In this document: positions 14,593 through 22,992 of the stretch, piece by piece | Position numbering within the stretch: position 1 is the first letter of the stretch | Layout: the number at the start of each line of letters is the position of its first letter | DNA from: Planctomycetota bacterium | GTDB lineage: Bacteria; Planctomycetota; B15-G4; JADJEK01 | Reading direction: 5' to 3' | Assembly: GCA_016213895.1 (NCBI GenBank) | Contig: JACQZJ010000072.1 | Coordinates: forward strand, 21,064 to 56,906 | Length of the DNA: 35,843 bases | Translations under genes and position numbers: made by a program | Notes under the pieces: model-generated | The model's database searches: none | Told to the model about the DNA's origin: nothing | Seen by the model: only the letters and a program-made list of their open reading frames with translations

Positions 14593-16521
14593 ATGGAAGA
14601 GAACCTTCTCGAGCTCATCATCCTGATCCCCTTCGCCTCGGTGGTGGTGCAGTACTTCCTGCACCGGGTGCTGCCGGCGCGGCTCGCCGGCCTGATCGCC
14701 TGCGGCGCGGTGCTCGTGCCCTTCCTGCTCACGGTCGTGGTCGGGCGCGGCATCGGCGCCGCGGCCCCGCAGGTCCCGGCCGTGACCGCGACCATCGCCT
14801 CCTGGCTCACCGGCGGCGGGCTCGAGGTCGCCTTCGGCCTGCGCCTCGATCCGCTCTCCTGCGCCTGGACGCTGGTCGTCACCGGGATCGGCTTCCTCAT
14901 CCACGTCTACTCGCTCGGGTACATGCACCACGATCCCGGGTTCAAGCGCTTCTTCATCTACATGAACCTCTTTATCGGTTCGATGCTGGCGCTGGTCCTC
15001 GGCGACTCCCTGCCTCTCCTCTTCCTCGGCTGGGAAGGCGTGGGGCTCTGCTCCTACCTGCTCATCGGCTTCTGGTTCGAGGACATGAACAACGCGCGCG
15101 CCGGGCAGAAGGCGTTCGTCGTCAACCGCATCGGCGACCTCGGCTTCCTCCTGGCGATGCTCATGATCTTCCAGACCTTCGGCACGCTGGACATCGCCGC
15201 GGTGACGAACGGCCTGTCCGCCGGCCACGCCCAGGGCACGTTCGCCCTCGGCGACGCGCGCATCACCCTCATCGCGCTCCTCCTCTTCGTCGGCGCCTGC
15301 GGCAAGTCGGCGCAGCTCCCCCTGTTCGTCTGGCTGCCGGACGCCATGGCCGGCCCGACTCCGGTGTCGGCCCTCATCCACGCCGCCACCATGGTCACCG
15401 CCGGCATCTACATGGTCGCGCGCTTCAGCGTCTTCTTCGCCCTGGCGCCGGTCGCGTCCGCGGTCGTGGCCATCGTCGGCGCCCTCACCGCCTTCGTCTC
15501 GGCGACCATCGCGCTGCGCCAGCGCGACATCAAGAAGGTGCTGGCCTACTCCACCTGCTCGCAGCTCGGCTACATGTTCCTCGGCCTGGGCGTCGGCGCC
15601 TACGGCGCGGCCGTCTTCCACGTGGTGACCCACGCCTTCTTCAAGGCCCTGCTCTTCCTCGGCGCCGGCTCGGTGATCCACGCCCTCTCCCACGAGCAGA
15701 ACGCCATGAAGATGGGCGGCCTCAAGCCGCACCTGCCGCGCACGCACTGGACCTTCTTCGTGGGCTGCTTCGCCCTGGCCGGGATCTTCCCCTTCGCCGG
15801 CTTCTTCTCCAAGGACAAGATCCTGGGCGAGGCGCTGCTCGGCCACGGCTGGCTCTTCCCGCTGGTCGGCGTGCTCGGCCTGATCACGGCCCTCATGACC
15901 GCCTTCTACACCTTCCGCCTCTACCGCCTGGTCTTCACCGGTCCCGAGCGGCTCGACGCGCACGCCAAGAAGCACTTGCACGAGTCGCCCGCGACCATGA
16001 CCGTGCCGCTGGTGATCCTGGCGTTGCTGTCCATCGGGGGCGGCGCCCTGTCGCTGCCGGCCTTCGCGCACTTCGACATCCTCGGCGACTACCTGCGGCC
16101 GATCTTCGCTCCGGCTCTCGCGGTGGCCGGGGAGGCCGCGCACCACGCCGTGAACGTCGAGGTGGCGCTCATGCTGGTGTCCTTGGCCGTGGTCATCGGC
16201 GGCGCCTGGTGGGCCTGGAACCGCTTCGCGCGGGGCCCGGGCGATCAGTTGCCGCTGCCGCAGGGCGGGCTGCCCTTCCTGCTCGAGAACAAGTGGTTCG
16301 TGGACGAGATCTACGCCATCTTCGTGGTCGGCCCGATGCGCGGCACCGCGCTGCTCGCCGGCTTCTTCGACCGCTACGTCATCGACGGCATCGTCAACGG
16401 CCTGGCGCGCCTCTGCGACCTGTGCGGCGCCGTGGTGCGCCTGCTGCAGAACGGAGCGGTGCACACCTACGCCCTGCTCTTCATCGCCGGCGCGGTCTAC
16501 CTGGTCTGCTCGCTCTTGTAG
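14593..16521 (+). CDS. nuoL: NADH-quinone oxidoreductase subunit L
   Basis: 642 residues from ATG 14593; GTG 14575 is a possible earlier start, but its region contains the only nearby purine-rich stretch (GGAG, 12 bases before the ATG). Antiporter-like subunit with about 16 transmembrane helices. Blocks include FLGWEGVGLCSYLLIGFW (with the conserved Glu), CGKSAQLPLFVWLPDAMAGP (with the conserved Lys), HAATMVTAGIYM and YSTCSQLGYMFLG. The long C-terminal amphipathic helix and final anchor (LFIAGAVYLVCSLL) are present. It forms the distal proton pump of the membrane arm. Confidence 0.95.
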   Translation: MEENLLELIILIPFASVVVQYFLHRVLPARLAGLIACGAVLVPFLLTVVVGRGIGAAAPQVPAVTATIASWLTGGGLEVAFGLRLDPLSCAWTLVVTGIGFLIHVYSLGYMHHDPGFKRFFIYMNLFIGSMLALVLGDSLPLLFLGWEGVGLCSYLLIGFWFEDMNNARAGQKAFVVNRIGDLGFLLAMLMIFQTFGTLDIAAVTNGLSAGHAQGTFALGDARITLIALLLFVGACGKSAQLPLFVWLPDAMAGPTPVSALIHAATMVTAGIYMVARFSVFFALAPVASAVVAIVGALTAFVSATIALRQRDIKKVLAYSTCSQLGYMFLGLGVGAYGAAVFHVVTHAFFKALLFLGAGSVIHALSHEQNAMKMGGLKPHLPRTHWTFFVGCFALAGIFPFAGFFSKDKILGEALLGHGWLFPLVGVLGLITALMTAFYTFRLYRLVFTGPERLDAHAKKHLHESPATMTVPLVILALLSIGGGALSLPAFAHFDILGDYLRPIFAPALAVAGEAAHHAVNVEVALMLVSLAVVIGGAWWAWNRFARGPGDQLPLPQGGLPFLLENKWFVDEIYAIFVVGPMRGTALLAGFFDRYVIDGIVNGLARLCDLCGAVVRLLQNGAVHTYALLFIAGAVYLVCSLL

Positions 16522-16530
16522 TGCCCACGA

Positions 16531-18018
16531 ATGGGAGCGCTCGACTTGAACAGCTTCGGCATCCTGTCGCTGATCACCTTCCTCCCGCTCTTGGGCGCGC
16601 TCGTGGTCGCTTTCCTGCCCCGCGAGAATCCCAAGGTGCTGCGCGCCGCCGCGTTGCTCTTCGGCCTCGCCAACCTCGGGCTGTCGCTCCTCATCGTGAA
16701 CGCCGCCGGCACGATGGTGTTCGTCGAGCGCCTGCACTGGATCCCCGCCTTCGGCGTGTGCTACGGCATGGCCGTGGACGGCATCTCCATGCCGCTCGTC
16801 ATCCTCTCCTGCCTGGTGGTGCCGATCATCATCGCCACGACTTTCCACGTCGGCCGCGGCCTCAAGGAATACCTGGTGCTGCTGCTCATCATGGAGACGG
16901 GGATGGTGGGCGTGTTCTGCGCCACCGACATCATCCTCTTCTACGTCTTCTTCGAGCTGACGCTCGTGCCGCTCTACTTCCTGATCGGCATGTTCGGCGG
17001 CGTCAACCGCATCTACGCCGCGTTCAAGTTCTTCCTCTTCACCGCCTTCGGCTCGCTGCCCATGCTGGTGGCGATCCTCTTCCTGCTCTACCAGCACCAC
17101 CAGGCGACCGGCGTCTGGTCGGCCTCGATCGAGGACCTGCGCGCCCTGCGCCTGGACGCGGCCACGCAGAACTGGGTGTTCGCCGGCTTCGCGCTCGCCT
17201 TCGCCATCAAGGTGCCGCTCTGGCCGCTGCACACGTGGCTCCCCGACGCGCACGTGCAGGCGCCGACCGGCGGGTCGATCGTGCTCGCCGCCATCATGCT
17301 CAAGCTCGGCACCTACGGCTTCTTGCGCATCGCCATGCCGCTCGCGCCGCAGGCGGCGCACAGCTTCGCGACGCCCGTGCTGGTGCTCGCCGTGATCAGC
17401 GTGATCTACGGCGCCTACCTCGCCTGGGCGCAGGACGACCTGAAGAAGCTCGTCGCCTGCTCCTCAGTCAGCCACATGGGCTTCGTCATGCTCGGCCTGT
17501 TCGCGCTCGAGCCGCTCGCCGCGCGCGGGGCCATGCTGCAGATGCTGAACCACGGCGTGTCCACGGGCGCGCTCTTCCTCCTGGTCGGCTGCGTCTACGA
17601 ACGCCGCCACAAGCGCGGGCTCGACGACTTCGGCGGGCTGGTCAAGGTCTCGCCCGCGCTCGGTATAGCGCTCGTCATCACCTCGCTCTCCTCCATCGGC
17701 CTGCCGGGGCTCAACGGCTTCGTCGGCGAGCTCTTCATCCTGCTCGGCGCCTTCAAGACGCAGCCCGTGTTCGCGATCCTCTGCGCCTCGGGCGTGCTGC
17801 TCGGCGCGATCTACATGCTGCAGATGGTGCGGCGCGTCTGCTACGGCACGCCGAACTGCGAGGAGGCGGCGCACCTCTCCGACATGAGCGTCGCCGAGAA
17901 GTTCGCCTTCGCGCCGCTCGTCATCCTGATGTTCTGGATCGGCCTGGCCCCGGGCTTCCTGCTCGAGCGCATCGGACCAGCGGTTGACTCGATCCTCGCG
18001 GCTCTCGGAAACACCTGA
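16531..18018 (+). CDS. nuoM: NADH-quinone oxidoreductase subunit M
   Basis: 495 residues, about 14 transmembrane helices. Family blocks are FFELTLVPLYFLIGMFGG with the conserved Glu, FAIKVPLWPLHTWLPDAHVQ with the conserved Lys and His, and YGAYLAWAQDDLKKLVACSS before the half-helix. Antiporter-like proton pump between NuoL and NuoN. It starts 9 bases after nuoL and ends 2 bases before nuoN. Confidence 0.95.
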   Translation: MGALDLNSFGILSLITFLPLLGALVVAFLPRENPKVLRAAALLFGLANLGLSLLIVNAAGTMVFVERLHWIPAFGVCYGMAVDGISMPLVILSCLVVPIIIATTFHVGRGLKEYLVLLLIMETGMVGVFCATDIILFYVFFELTLVPLYFLIGMFGGVNRIYAAFKFFLFTAFGSLPMLVAILFLLYQHHQATGVWSASIEDLRALRLDAATQNWVFAGFALAFAIKVPLWPLHTWLPDAHVQAPTGGSIVLAAIMLKLGTYGFLRIAMPLAPQAAHSFATPVLVLAVISVIYGAYLAWAQDDLKKLVACSSVSHMGFVMLGLFALEPLAARGAMLQMLNHGVSTGALFLLVGCVYERRHKRGLDDFGGLVKVSPALGIALVITSLSSIGLPGLNGFVGELFILLGAFKTQPVFAILCASGVLLGAIYMLQMVRRVCYGTPNCEEAAHLSDMSVAEKFAFAPLVILMFWIGLAPGFLLERIGPAVDSILAALGNT

Positions 18019-18020
18019 TC

Positions 18021-19490
18021 ATGTTCCAAGACATCGCACTCGCGGGCCCCATCCTCCTGCCGGCGCTCGCCGCCCTCCTCCTGCTCGGCGTGGAGCTGCT
18101 CGCCGGAGGCAGGCGCTCGCAGGGCTCGTTCCTGCTCTGCGCGCTGGGAGCCCTGGTGGCGCTCATCTACACCGGCTACTTCCTGGCGAACGGCCGCACC
18201 GGCCTGGCGTTCAACGGCACGCTCAACGTCGACAACACGGCGCTGCTCATCGCCCTCATCGTGCACTTCTCCGCGCTGCTCGCCGTGCTCTTGTCGCGCA
18301 GCTACCTCGCCGCGCGCCGCGACGCCGACGCCCCCGAGTACTACTCCCTGGTCATGGCGGCGGCCTCCGGCATGGCCATGCTGGCCGCGGCCAACGACCT
18401 GGTCAACGTCTTCCTCGGCGTCGAGCTGATGTCGATCCCGCTCTACGTCCTGGCCGCGATCCGGCGCAAGAGTGCGCGCTCGGTGGAGGCCGGCCTCAAG
18501 TACCTGCTGCTCGGCGCCTTCGCCTCGGCCTTCCTGCTGTTCGGCATGGGCCTGCTCTACGGCGCCTCGGGCAGCACGCTCCTCTCGGCGCTCCCGGCCG
18601 AGATCGCACGCCTCGAGACCAACGGGGGTCTTGCCGCCTTCGGCGTGGTCATGTTCCTGATCGGGGTGTTCTTCAAGGTCGCCGCCGTCCCCTTTCACAT
18701 GTGGACGCCCGACGTGTACGAGGGCTCCCCCACGCCCGTGACCGCGTTCATGGCCACGGCCACCAAGGCGGCGGCGTTCGGCCTGCTCTTGCGCTTCACC
18801 CCGGTGATCGCGACCGGCATGGGGCCGGAGGCCGGCTCGTCCATGCTCGCCGTGATCGCCGTGCTCACCATGTTCGTGGGCAACCTCGGCGCGCTGCGCC
18901 AGCAGAACCTGAAGCGCCTGCTCGCCTACTCGTCGATCGCCCACGCCGGCTACATGCTCGTGGGCGTGGCGGCCATCGTCGCCGAGGACGGCGGCGAGAT
19001 CGCGCTCACCGGCTCCTCGGCCATCGTCTTCTACCTCGGCACCTACGCGGCCATGAACCTCGGCGCCTTCGGCGTGGCCGTGGTGCTCGATCGCGGGGAG
19101 GGCCGCGAGGGCGTGAACGAACTCAAGGGCCTGTGCAGCGAGCGGCCGCTGCTTGCGGCGGTCATGGCCGTCTTCACCCTGGCGCTCGCGGGCGTGCCGC
19201 CCACGGCCGGCTTCCTCGGCAAGCTCTACGTCTTCTCCTGCGCCGTGCAGGCGCGCATGTACGCGCTCGCCGTGGTCGCGGTCCTCGCCTCGGTCGTGGG
19301 CCTCTTCTACTACCTGCGCCTCATCCTGCTCATGTACTTCACCCCGCGCGAAGAAGGCGCCGAGCCGCGCCTGCTCCGCACCGACTCCTTCCTGGCCGTG
19401 GCCTCCTTCGTCTGCGCCGTGCTGGTGCTCTGGCTCGGCGTCCTGCCGGCCTGGTTCGTGGACTTCGTCGAGGCCACGGTGCGGGGTTAG
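18021..19490 (+). CDS. nuoN: NADH-quinone oxidoreductase subunit N
   Basis: 489 residues, about 14 transmembrane helices. Blocks include FLGVELMSIPLYVLAAIRR, FKVAAVPFHMWTPDVYEGSP and LAYSSIAHAGYMLVG. Antiporter-like subunit nearest to NuoK and the last gene of the operon. Two bases separate it from nuoM. The region after its stop holds hairpins and transposon remnants rather than more nuo genes. Confidence 0.95.
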   Translation: MFQDIALAGPILLPALAALLLLGVELLAGGRRSQGSFLLCALGALVALIYTGYFLANGRTGLAFNGTLNVDNTALLIALIVHFSALLAVLLSRSYLAARRDADAPEYYSLVMAAASGMAMLAAANDLVNVFLGVELMSIPLYVLAAIRRKSARSVEAGLKYLLLGAFASAFLLFGMGLLYGASGSTLLSALPAEIARLETNGGLAAFGVVMFLIGVFFKVAAVPFHMWTPDVYEGSPTPVTAFMATATKAAAFGLLLRFTPVIATGMGPEAGSSMLAVIAVLTMFVGNLGALRQQNLKRLLAYSSIAHAGYMLVGVAAIVAEDGGEIALTGSSAIVFYLGTYAAMNLGAFGVAVVLDRGEGREGVNELKGLCSERPLLAAVMAVFTLALAGVPPTAGFLGKLYVFSCAVQARMYALAVVAVLASVVGLFYYLRLILLMYFTPREEGAEPRLLRTDSFLAVASFVCAVLVLWLGVLPAWFVDFVEATVRG

Positions 19491-19535
19491 CCGGCTCGCG
19501 GCCGCCCTCCCACCGTCAAGGCCCCGGCGCGCCCG

Positions 19536-19560
19536 CGGCAGGCTCTTCGCTTCCCTGCCG
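19536..19560 (+). terminator. Candidate terminator of the nuo operon
   Basis: A 7-bp stem CGGCAGG / CCTGCCG with an 11-base loop, 45 bases after the nuoN stop; the stem extends by a G-T and a C-G pair. No T-tract follows, so termination may rely on Rho or only on 3'-end protection. Confidence 0.35.
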
Positions 19561-19629
19561 TGCCTGCAAGTGGATCCGGATCGCCGACGCAGGGGCACCC
19601 CCTCGCAGGCTGCGCTTCGCTCGCGGCTA

Positions 19630-19733
19630 CGCCAGCACGGACGTGCGGGGCTGCGCCCGCGGGCTCTTCTGGTGCACGGCCGGTGCTGGCGGTGATCAGC
19701 GCGACCGCCCTCAGCAGTGAAGGGCGGTCGCGC
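19630..19733. repeat. Cluster of strong inverted repeats upstream of the HUH transposase
   Basis: Two nested or adjacent palindromes. CGCCAGCAC (19630-19638) pairs perfectly with GTGCTGGCG (19683-19691) across 44 bases. A perfect 13-bp stem follows: GCGCGACCGCCCT (19699-19711), a 9-base loop, and AGGGCGGTCGCGC (19721-19733). No T-tract accompanies them. They lie 340-440 bases before a REP-associated-type transposase gene, which makes a role as its palindromic substrate possible. They also lie inside the degraded ISL3 area. Confidence 0.6.
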
Positions 19734-19819
19734 CAGCGAAGCGTCGTTTGGGGCTGCCCGTTGGCCCGGGCTTCTTGGCGTCGGCGCAGTGGCGGCAGTC
19801 GGCCCGGCGCGTGACGGCG

Positions 19820-19990
19820 CGCGCCCACGGAACGTCAGGCGACGCGCAGGCAGCTCGCGATCGTGCTCTTCTCGCAACGCTGCATCAGCCACGCCGCCTG
19901 CTCCTCGAAGGGCCTGGTGAAGCGCGAACCCGGGCCGGCGAAGCTCACGGCTTTCATCGTGACCCCAGGGCGCCGGCAGCGGGCGCGCCC
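19820..19990 (-). pseudogene. ISL3-family transposase remnant
   Basis: The minus strand reads RARCRRPGVT, then VSFAGPGSRFTRPFEEQAAW, then LMQRCEKSTIASCLRVA, then TGA, then RSVGA. This matches the N-terminal zinc-finger-to-helix region of ISL3 transposases, where the usual text is close to RCPRCGV...SRFT-x-x-FE, ending AWRTVG. The TGA at 19835-19837 replaces the conserved Trp codon TGG, the second Cys of the CxxC pair is Pro, and similarity is lost after RSVGA. No DDE domain remains. The unit is a dead fragment of perhaps 60 codons. Confidence 0.65.
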
Positions 19991-20028
19991 GCGCGGTGCG
20001 ATTCGGCACATGAATCGTGGGTTTCTGC

Positions 20029-20057
20029 TTGACTTCCGGGTGGCCATTGGCTAATAT
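20029..20057 (+). promoter_or_regulatory. Promoter of the HUH transposase gene, near-leaderless
   Basis: TTGACT (20029-20034, 5 of 6), a 17-base spacer, and TAATAT (20052-20057). The ATG at 20070 comes 12 bases after the -10, so the transcript would carry only about 6 untranslated bases. No Shine-Dalgarno sequence precedes the ATG. Confidence 0.7.
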
Positions 20058-20069
20058 CTGCTCAATCAC

Positions 20070-20777
20070 ATGGGCAGCAAGCGACAACCGATCCCGAGCC
20101 AGCAACGGTTCGCCTTCGCCCGGCGTGGCGGCCGGCGTCCCGGCGCCGGCCGCAAGCCCAAGGGGGAGCGGGCCGGGGTGTCGCACAGGACGCGCGAGAA
20201 GCTCGCGGCGCGCTTTCCCGTGCACGTGACCGTGCGGCTCGAGCAGGGTTTGCCGCGTCTCCGTGACGAGAAGACATACCGCGCCCTGCAGGGCGCGTTT
20301 GCGGCCGGGTGCGACCGCTTCGGGTTCCGGCTGGCGCACTACTCGGTGCAGACGAACCACGTGCACATGATCTGTGAAGGGAGGGACAAGGACGCGCTGG
20401 CGCGCGGCATGCAGGGGCTCTTGATCCGCCTGGCCAAGGCGCTGAACCGGGTCTGGGAGCGCCACGGACGAGTGTTCGCCGACCGCTACCACGCCCGCAT
20501 CCTGAGGACGCCGCGCGAGGTGAGAAGCGCCCTGTGCTACGTTCTGAACAACGCGCGGCGGCACGCGGCACGGCTGGGGAAGGCCCTGCTTGATCCCTTC
20601 GCGAGCGGGTTCTGGTTCGGCGGATGGAGGGAGACCGGGGGCCAGGTGCCCCGAGGCTCGACTGGCAGGGACGCGGCTCCGCCGCTGGCGCGGGCGAGAA
20701 CCTGGCTGCTCGAACTCGGCTGGCGGAAGCGTGGCCTGATCAGCATGCGCGAGGTGCCGGCCGCCGGGGCCCTCTGA
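20070..20777 (+). CDS. REP-associated-type Y1 (HUH) transposase
   Basis: 235 residues, a complete single-domain Y1 transposase of the IS200/RAYT superfamily. Visible features: an N-terminal basic segment GGRRPGAGRKPKG typical of one RAYT group; the beta strand HVTVRL (52-57); the metal-binding HUH motif in NHVHMI (H97, H99); and the nucleophile region CYVLNNARRH with the expected catalytic Tyr at 157. Such enzymes cut single-stranded DNA at palindromic ends, and many are immobile domesticated genes associated with REP elements. No IS200-like ends are recognised at its borders. The ATG fits the family start. It is intact among decayed neighbours and has its own promoter. Confidence 0.85.
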   Translation: MGSKRQPIPSQQRFAFARRGGRRPGAGRKPKGERAGVSHRTREKLAARFPVHVTVRLEQGLPRLRDEKTYRALQGAFAAGCDRFGFRLAHYSVQTNHVHMICEGRDKDALARGMQGLLIRLAKALNRVWERHGRVFADRYHARILRTPREVRSALCYVLNNARRHAARLGKALLDPFASGFWFGGWRETGGQVPRGSTGRDAAPPLARARTWLLELGWRKRGLISMREVPAAGAL

Positions 20778-20811
20778 CGCTGAAGCCTCGAGAGAAAAGT
20801 TCCCGTCCGCG

Positions 20812-20829
20812 CGCCCGCAGCCGCGGGCG
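20812..20829. terminator. Hairpin between convergent genes
   Basis: A perfect 7-bp stem CGCCCGC / GCGGGCG with loop AGCC in the 78-base gap between the transposase gene (plus) and the FG-GAP remnant (minus). It may serve as a bidirectional terminator; there is no T-tract on either side. Confidence 0.4.
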
Positions 20830-20855
20830 GAGCGTGGCTCGGCAAGAGAAGGCTC

Positions 20856-22206
20856 TCACCGCACGTTGACGTGGAAGGCTGCGCCAGAGATGGCCCGGGC
20901 GAGCCGCTCGTTCTTCCCGGGGTCGGACTCGGTCACGCCGGCGGGAGCCTCCACGGCAGCGACCACGTTCAGCTCGAAGGGAACCGCGCTCCCGGTGACG
21001 AGGGAGGCCGTGATCGACAGGTCGTGGTGCGCGCCCCGCGGCAGCGCACTGGGGAACGTCCACGTCGCCAGCAGCGGGCCGCTCTTCGACTCCACGAAGA
21101 GCTTCACCGTGCCGCCGGCCGGAAGCTCGAGCCCGCCGCCGTTCCGCACGCGCGCGATGAACGAGTACGTCTTGCTGGTGAGTCTCGCCACCTGGATCGA
21201 GTCGAGGATCGCGTCGGGAAGGAACGCGTCGCTGAGCACCGCCGAGTTGTTCGAGAGGTCGGCGTCGCCGAGCGTCCCGGCCGGATCCAACGCGGCGATC
21301 GGCCCCGGGATCGCGACCGTGCCGATGGATCCGCCGTTCGCCTGGAACTCGACCGGGACGTTGGCCGCGGCGAACGAGCCGACGTTGGCGACCGTGGCCT
21401 TGAGCTCGAGCGGCGTGCCCGACGGCGCATTCGCAGGTTCGACCAGGAAGAGGCCGGGCGCGACGGCGAGGTCGATTCCCGGGAGGCGGCGGAGGGCCGC
21501 CAGGTCCACCTGCCCGGGCACGGGCACCTGCACCTGCACCAAGTCCCCGCCGACGTAGAGCGTCTCCGTGGTCATCGAGATCGCCGCGGTGTCGTACGCG
21601 AGCAGCAGCTCGCCGGTCAAATCGAAGGCCCCCGCCAGGCCGTACTCGAGGTTCTGCGAGGCGGTGAGGCGCTGCGGCTCCCCGAAGAGCTGGTGGACGC
21701 CGTCGTACAGGACAGAGCAGAGGTCGGGAAGGTCCTCGCTCGGGTCGCTCCACGCCAGGCCGAGGCGCCCCTGGCCGGTGACCAGACGGAAGCCGGAAGA
21801 GGCGTGCGCTCCCCCCCGCGCGGCCCACGACCGTGGCGACGGACGACAGGGCGAGATCGGACGCTCTGACGACCTCCTCTCCGCGCTTCCACATCGCGGC
21901 GGCGCTGCAACCAAGCGCAGCGACTCCCCGGGCGACCGCCTCGGCGCCGCCGCGATGTGTGTTCGTCAAGAGGGGCGCCTGGCCGGGAATGCTGACCGAA
22001 GCCCCCAGGAGGAGCAGGCCGGTCGCGCCGTTCGCCACGTGGCCCGCGGACGTTCCAGTGGGCGAGGACGCTCCCCGGAGCCGGAACACGTAGGCCGAGC
22101 CAGCATCCGTCCCGCCGGCGTGGTCGTCGCAAAGAGCCCCGACGAGCGCCGGGTCCCCGGAGAGGGAGACCGAATAGCCGTGATAGCCAACGGCCGCGGC
22201 GTCTGA
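20856..22206 (-). pseudogene. FG-GAP / CARDB secreted protein, truncated and frameshifted
   Basis: The 5' part (frame open from about 22206) encodes one FG-GAP unit, GYHGYSVSLSGDPALVGALC, ending AGSAYVF, as found in long planctomycete surface proteins. It lacks a start codon, a signal peptide and the usual further repeats. At the run of seven C (21811-21817; G7 on the coding strand) the reading must change frame by one base to continue into the second part. That part encodes two CARDB-like beta-sandwich domains, one with LELKATVANVGSFAAANVPV and one with TYSFIARVRNGGGLELPAG, and ends near DPGKNERLARAIS. So two lesions are visible: loss of the N-terminus and a frameshift. The frameshift could be an assembly miscount of the G-run, but the missing start could not. 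Confidence 0.7.
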
Positions 22207-22225
22207 GCCTCTCCTGCGGCGAGCC

Positions 22226-22516
22226 TCAGCGGGCGCGGCCGGGACGATCGAGGAACTCGATGGCGATGCCCAGGCCGCCGCCGGGGATGGTCTCGAGGCG
22301 CACCACGCGCACGCGGCGCGGCTCCGCGTCCGGGTCGTCGCCGATCCCAACCTCGACGGTGAAATCATCGCCGGTGAGCAGGAACACGCCCCCGGAGGAG
22401 AGGTCCCTGGTCAGTCCGTGCAGGACCTGCTCCGGGATCCACAGCCGAACGGGCTTGCGCACCGGGTCGCGGGCGTTCCCCCTCTTCTCGCGCTGCAGGT
22501 CCTCCGGCTCAGCCAT
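22226..22516 (-). CDS. PilZ domain protein
   Basis: 96 residues consisting of one PilZ-like beta barrel: RKPVRLWIPEQVLHGLTRDL, then SSGGVFLLTGDD, then a strand region RRVRVVRLETIPGGGLGIAIEFLD. The D-x-S-x-G-G motif (DLSSGG) of c-di-GMP binders is present. The N-terminal RxxxR motif is only approximate (REKRGNARDPVR), so ligand binding is uncertain. PilZ proteins transmit c-di-GMP signals to motility or exopolysaccharide machinery, which suits the polysaccharide locus nearby. The ATG lies 5 bases after the stop of the upstream lipoprotein gene, so the two form an operon. Confidence 0.75.
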   Translation of the reverse strand: MAEPEDLQREKRGNARDPVRKPVRLWIPEQVLHGLTRDLSSGGVFLLTGDDFTVEVGIGDDPDAEPRRVRVVRLETIPGGGLGIAIEFLDRPGRAR

Positions 22517-22521
22517 GGCCG

Positions 22522-22890
22522 CTACCGCCGCCTCACGGCCGTCGCGCTGACGTGGCACTCCGTCCACCCGGCCACCCACAAGAAGGGCATGTGCGTCTCG
22601 ACGTGGAGCTGCACGTCGGTAATGGAGTCCGCGCCCAGGCTCTTGGCCTTCTCCACGGCCAGCTCCCTGGCGCGCTCCGGCGACTGCGAGGGCAGCAGGG
22701 GGAACACGTAGAGGAACGCCGGCGTCCAGGCCTCGGAGTGCACGAAGCCCTTGATCTGGTACGGGCCGCCGCCGCTCCCGGCCTCCGAGATCATGTTGTC
22801 GTAGTCGACGCTGAAGGCATGTTCGAAGCCGCAGCCGCCGAGCGCCAGACCCGCGCCGAGCAGCGCCGCCACCATCCACATTCGCCGCAT
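22522..22890 (-). CDS. Small lipoprotein
   Basis: 122 residues. A signal segment MVAALLGAGLALGGC gives a lipobox LGGC with Cys 20. The mature domain has ERARELAVEKAKSLGADSI followed by two strands and a C-terminal CHVSATAVRRR. This helix-strand pattern, an alpha helix with a KAK-x-LGAD turn and then a strand, occurs in small bacterial lipoproteins of the TRL or YbjQ-like type; I cannot place it with certainty. GAGGAGGG lies 5 bases before the ATG. It is the first gene of a two-gene operon with the PilZ protein and is divergent from the polymerase gene at 23028. Confidence 0.75.
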   Translation of the reverse strand: MRRMWMVAALLGAGLALGGCGFEHAFSVDYDNMISEAGSGGGPYQIKGFVHSEAWTPAFLYVFPLLPSQSPERARELAVEKAKSLGADSITDVQLHVETHMPFLWVAGWTECHVSATAVRRR

Positions 22891-22992
22891 GGAACCCTCC
22901 TCAGAGCACGGCGGAGCCGCCTGTCCGCTCGCGTGCGAGCACGTTAGGCAAGGCGCGGCCCGGAAACAACCGAATCCCCGCCGGGCGGCGCC

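Noticed and set aside
9097-17361. Very long minus-strand frames opposite the nuo operon
   Set aside because: They mirror conserved nuo genes, are rich in Arg, Glu, His and Ala without hydrophobic cores, and arise from GC-biased third positions.
19699-19733. Perfect 13-bp hairpin as an intrinsic terminator of the nuo operon
   Set aside because: No T-tract on either strand and more than 200 bases after the last nuo gene; kept as a palindrome instead.
22927-22940. Palindrome GCTCGC-GT-GCGAGC upstream of the small lipoprotein gene as an operator
   Set aside because: A 6-bp inverted repeat is not unusual at this GC content, and no regulator gene or second copy supports it.
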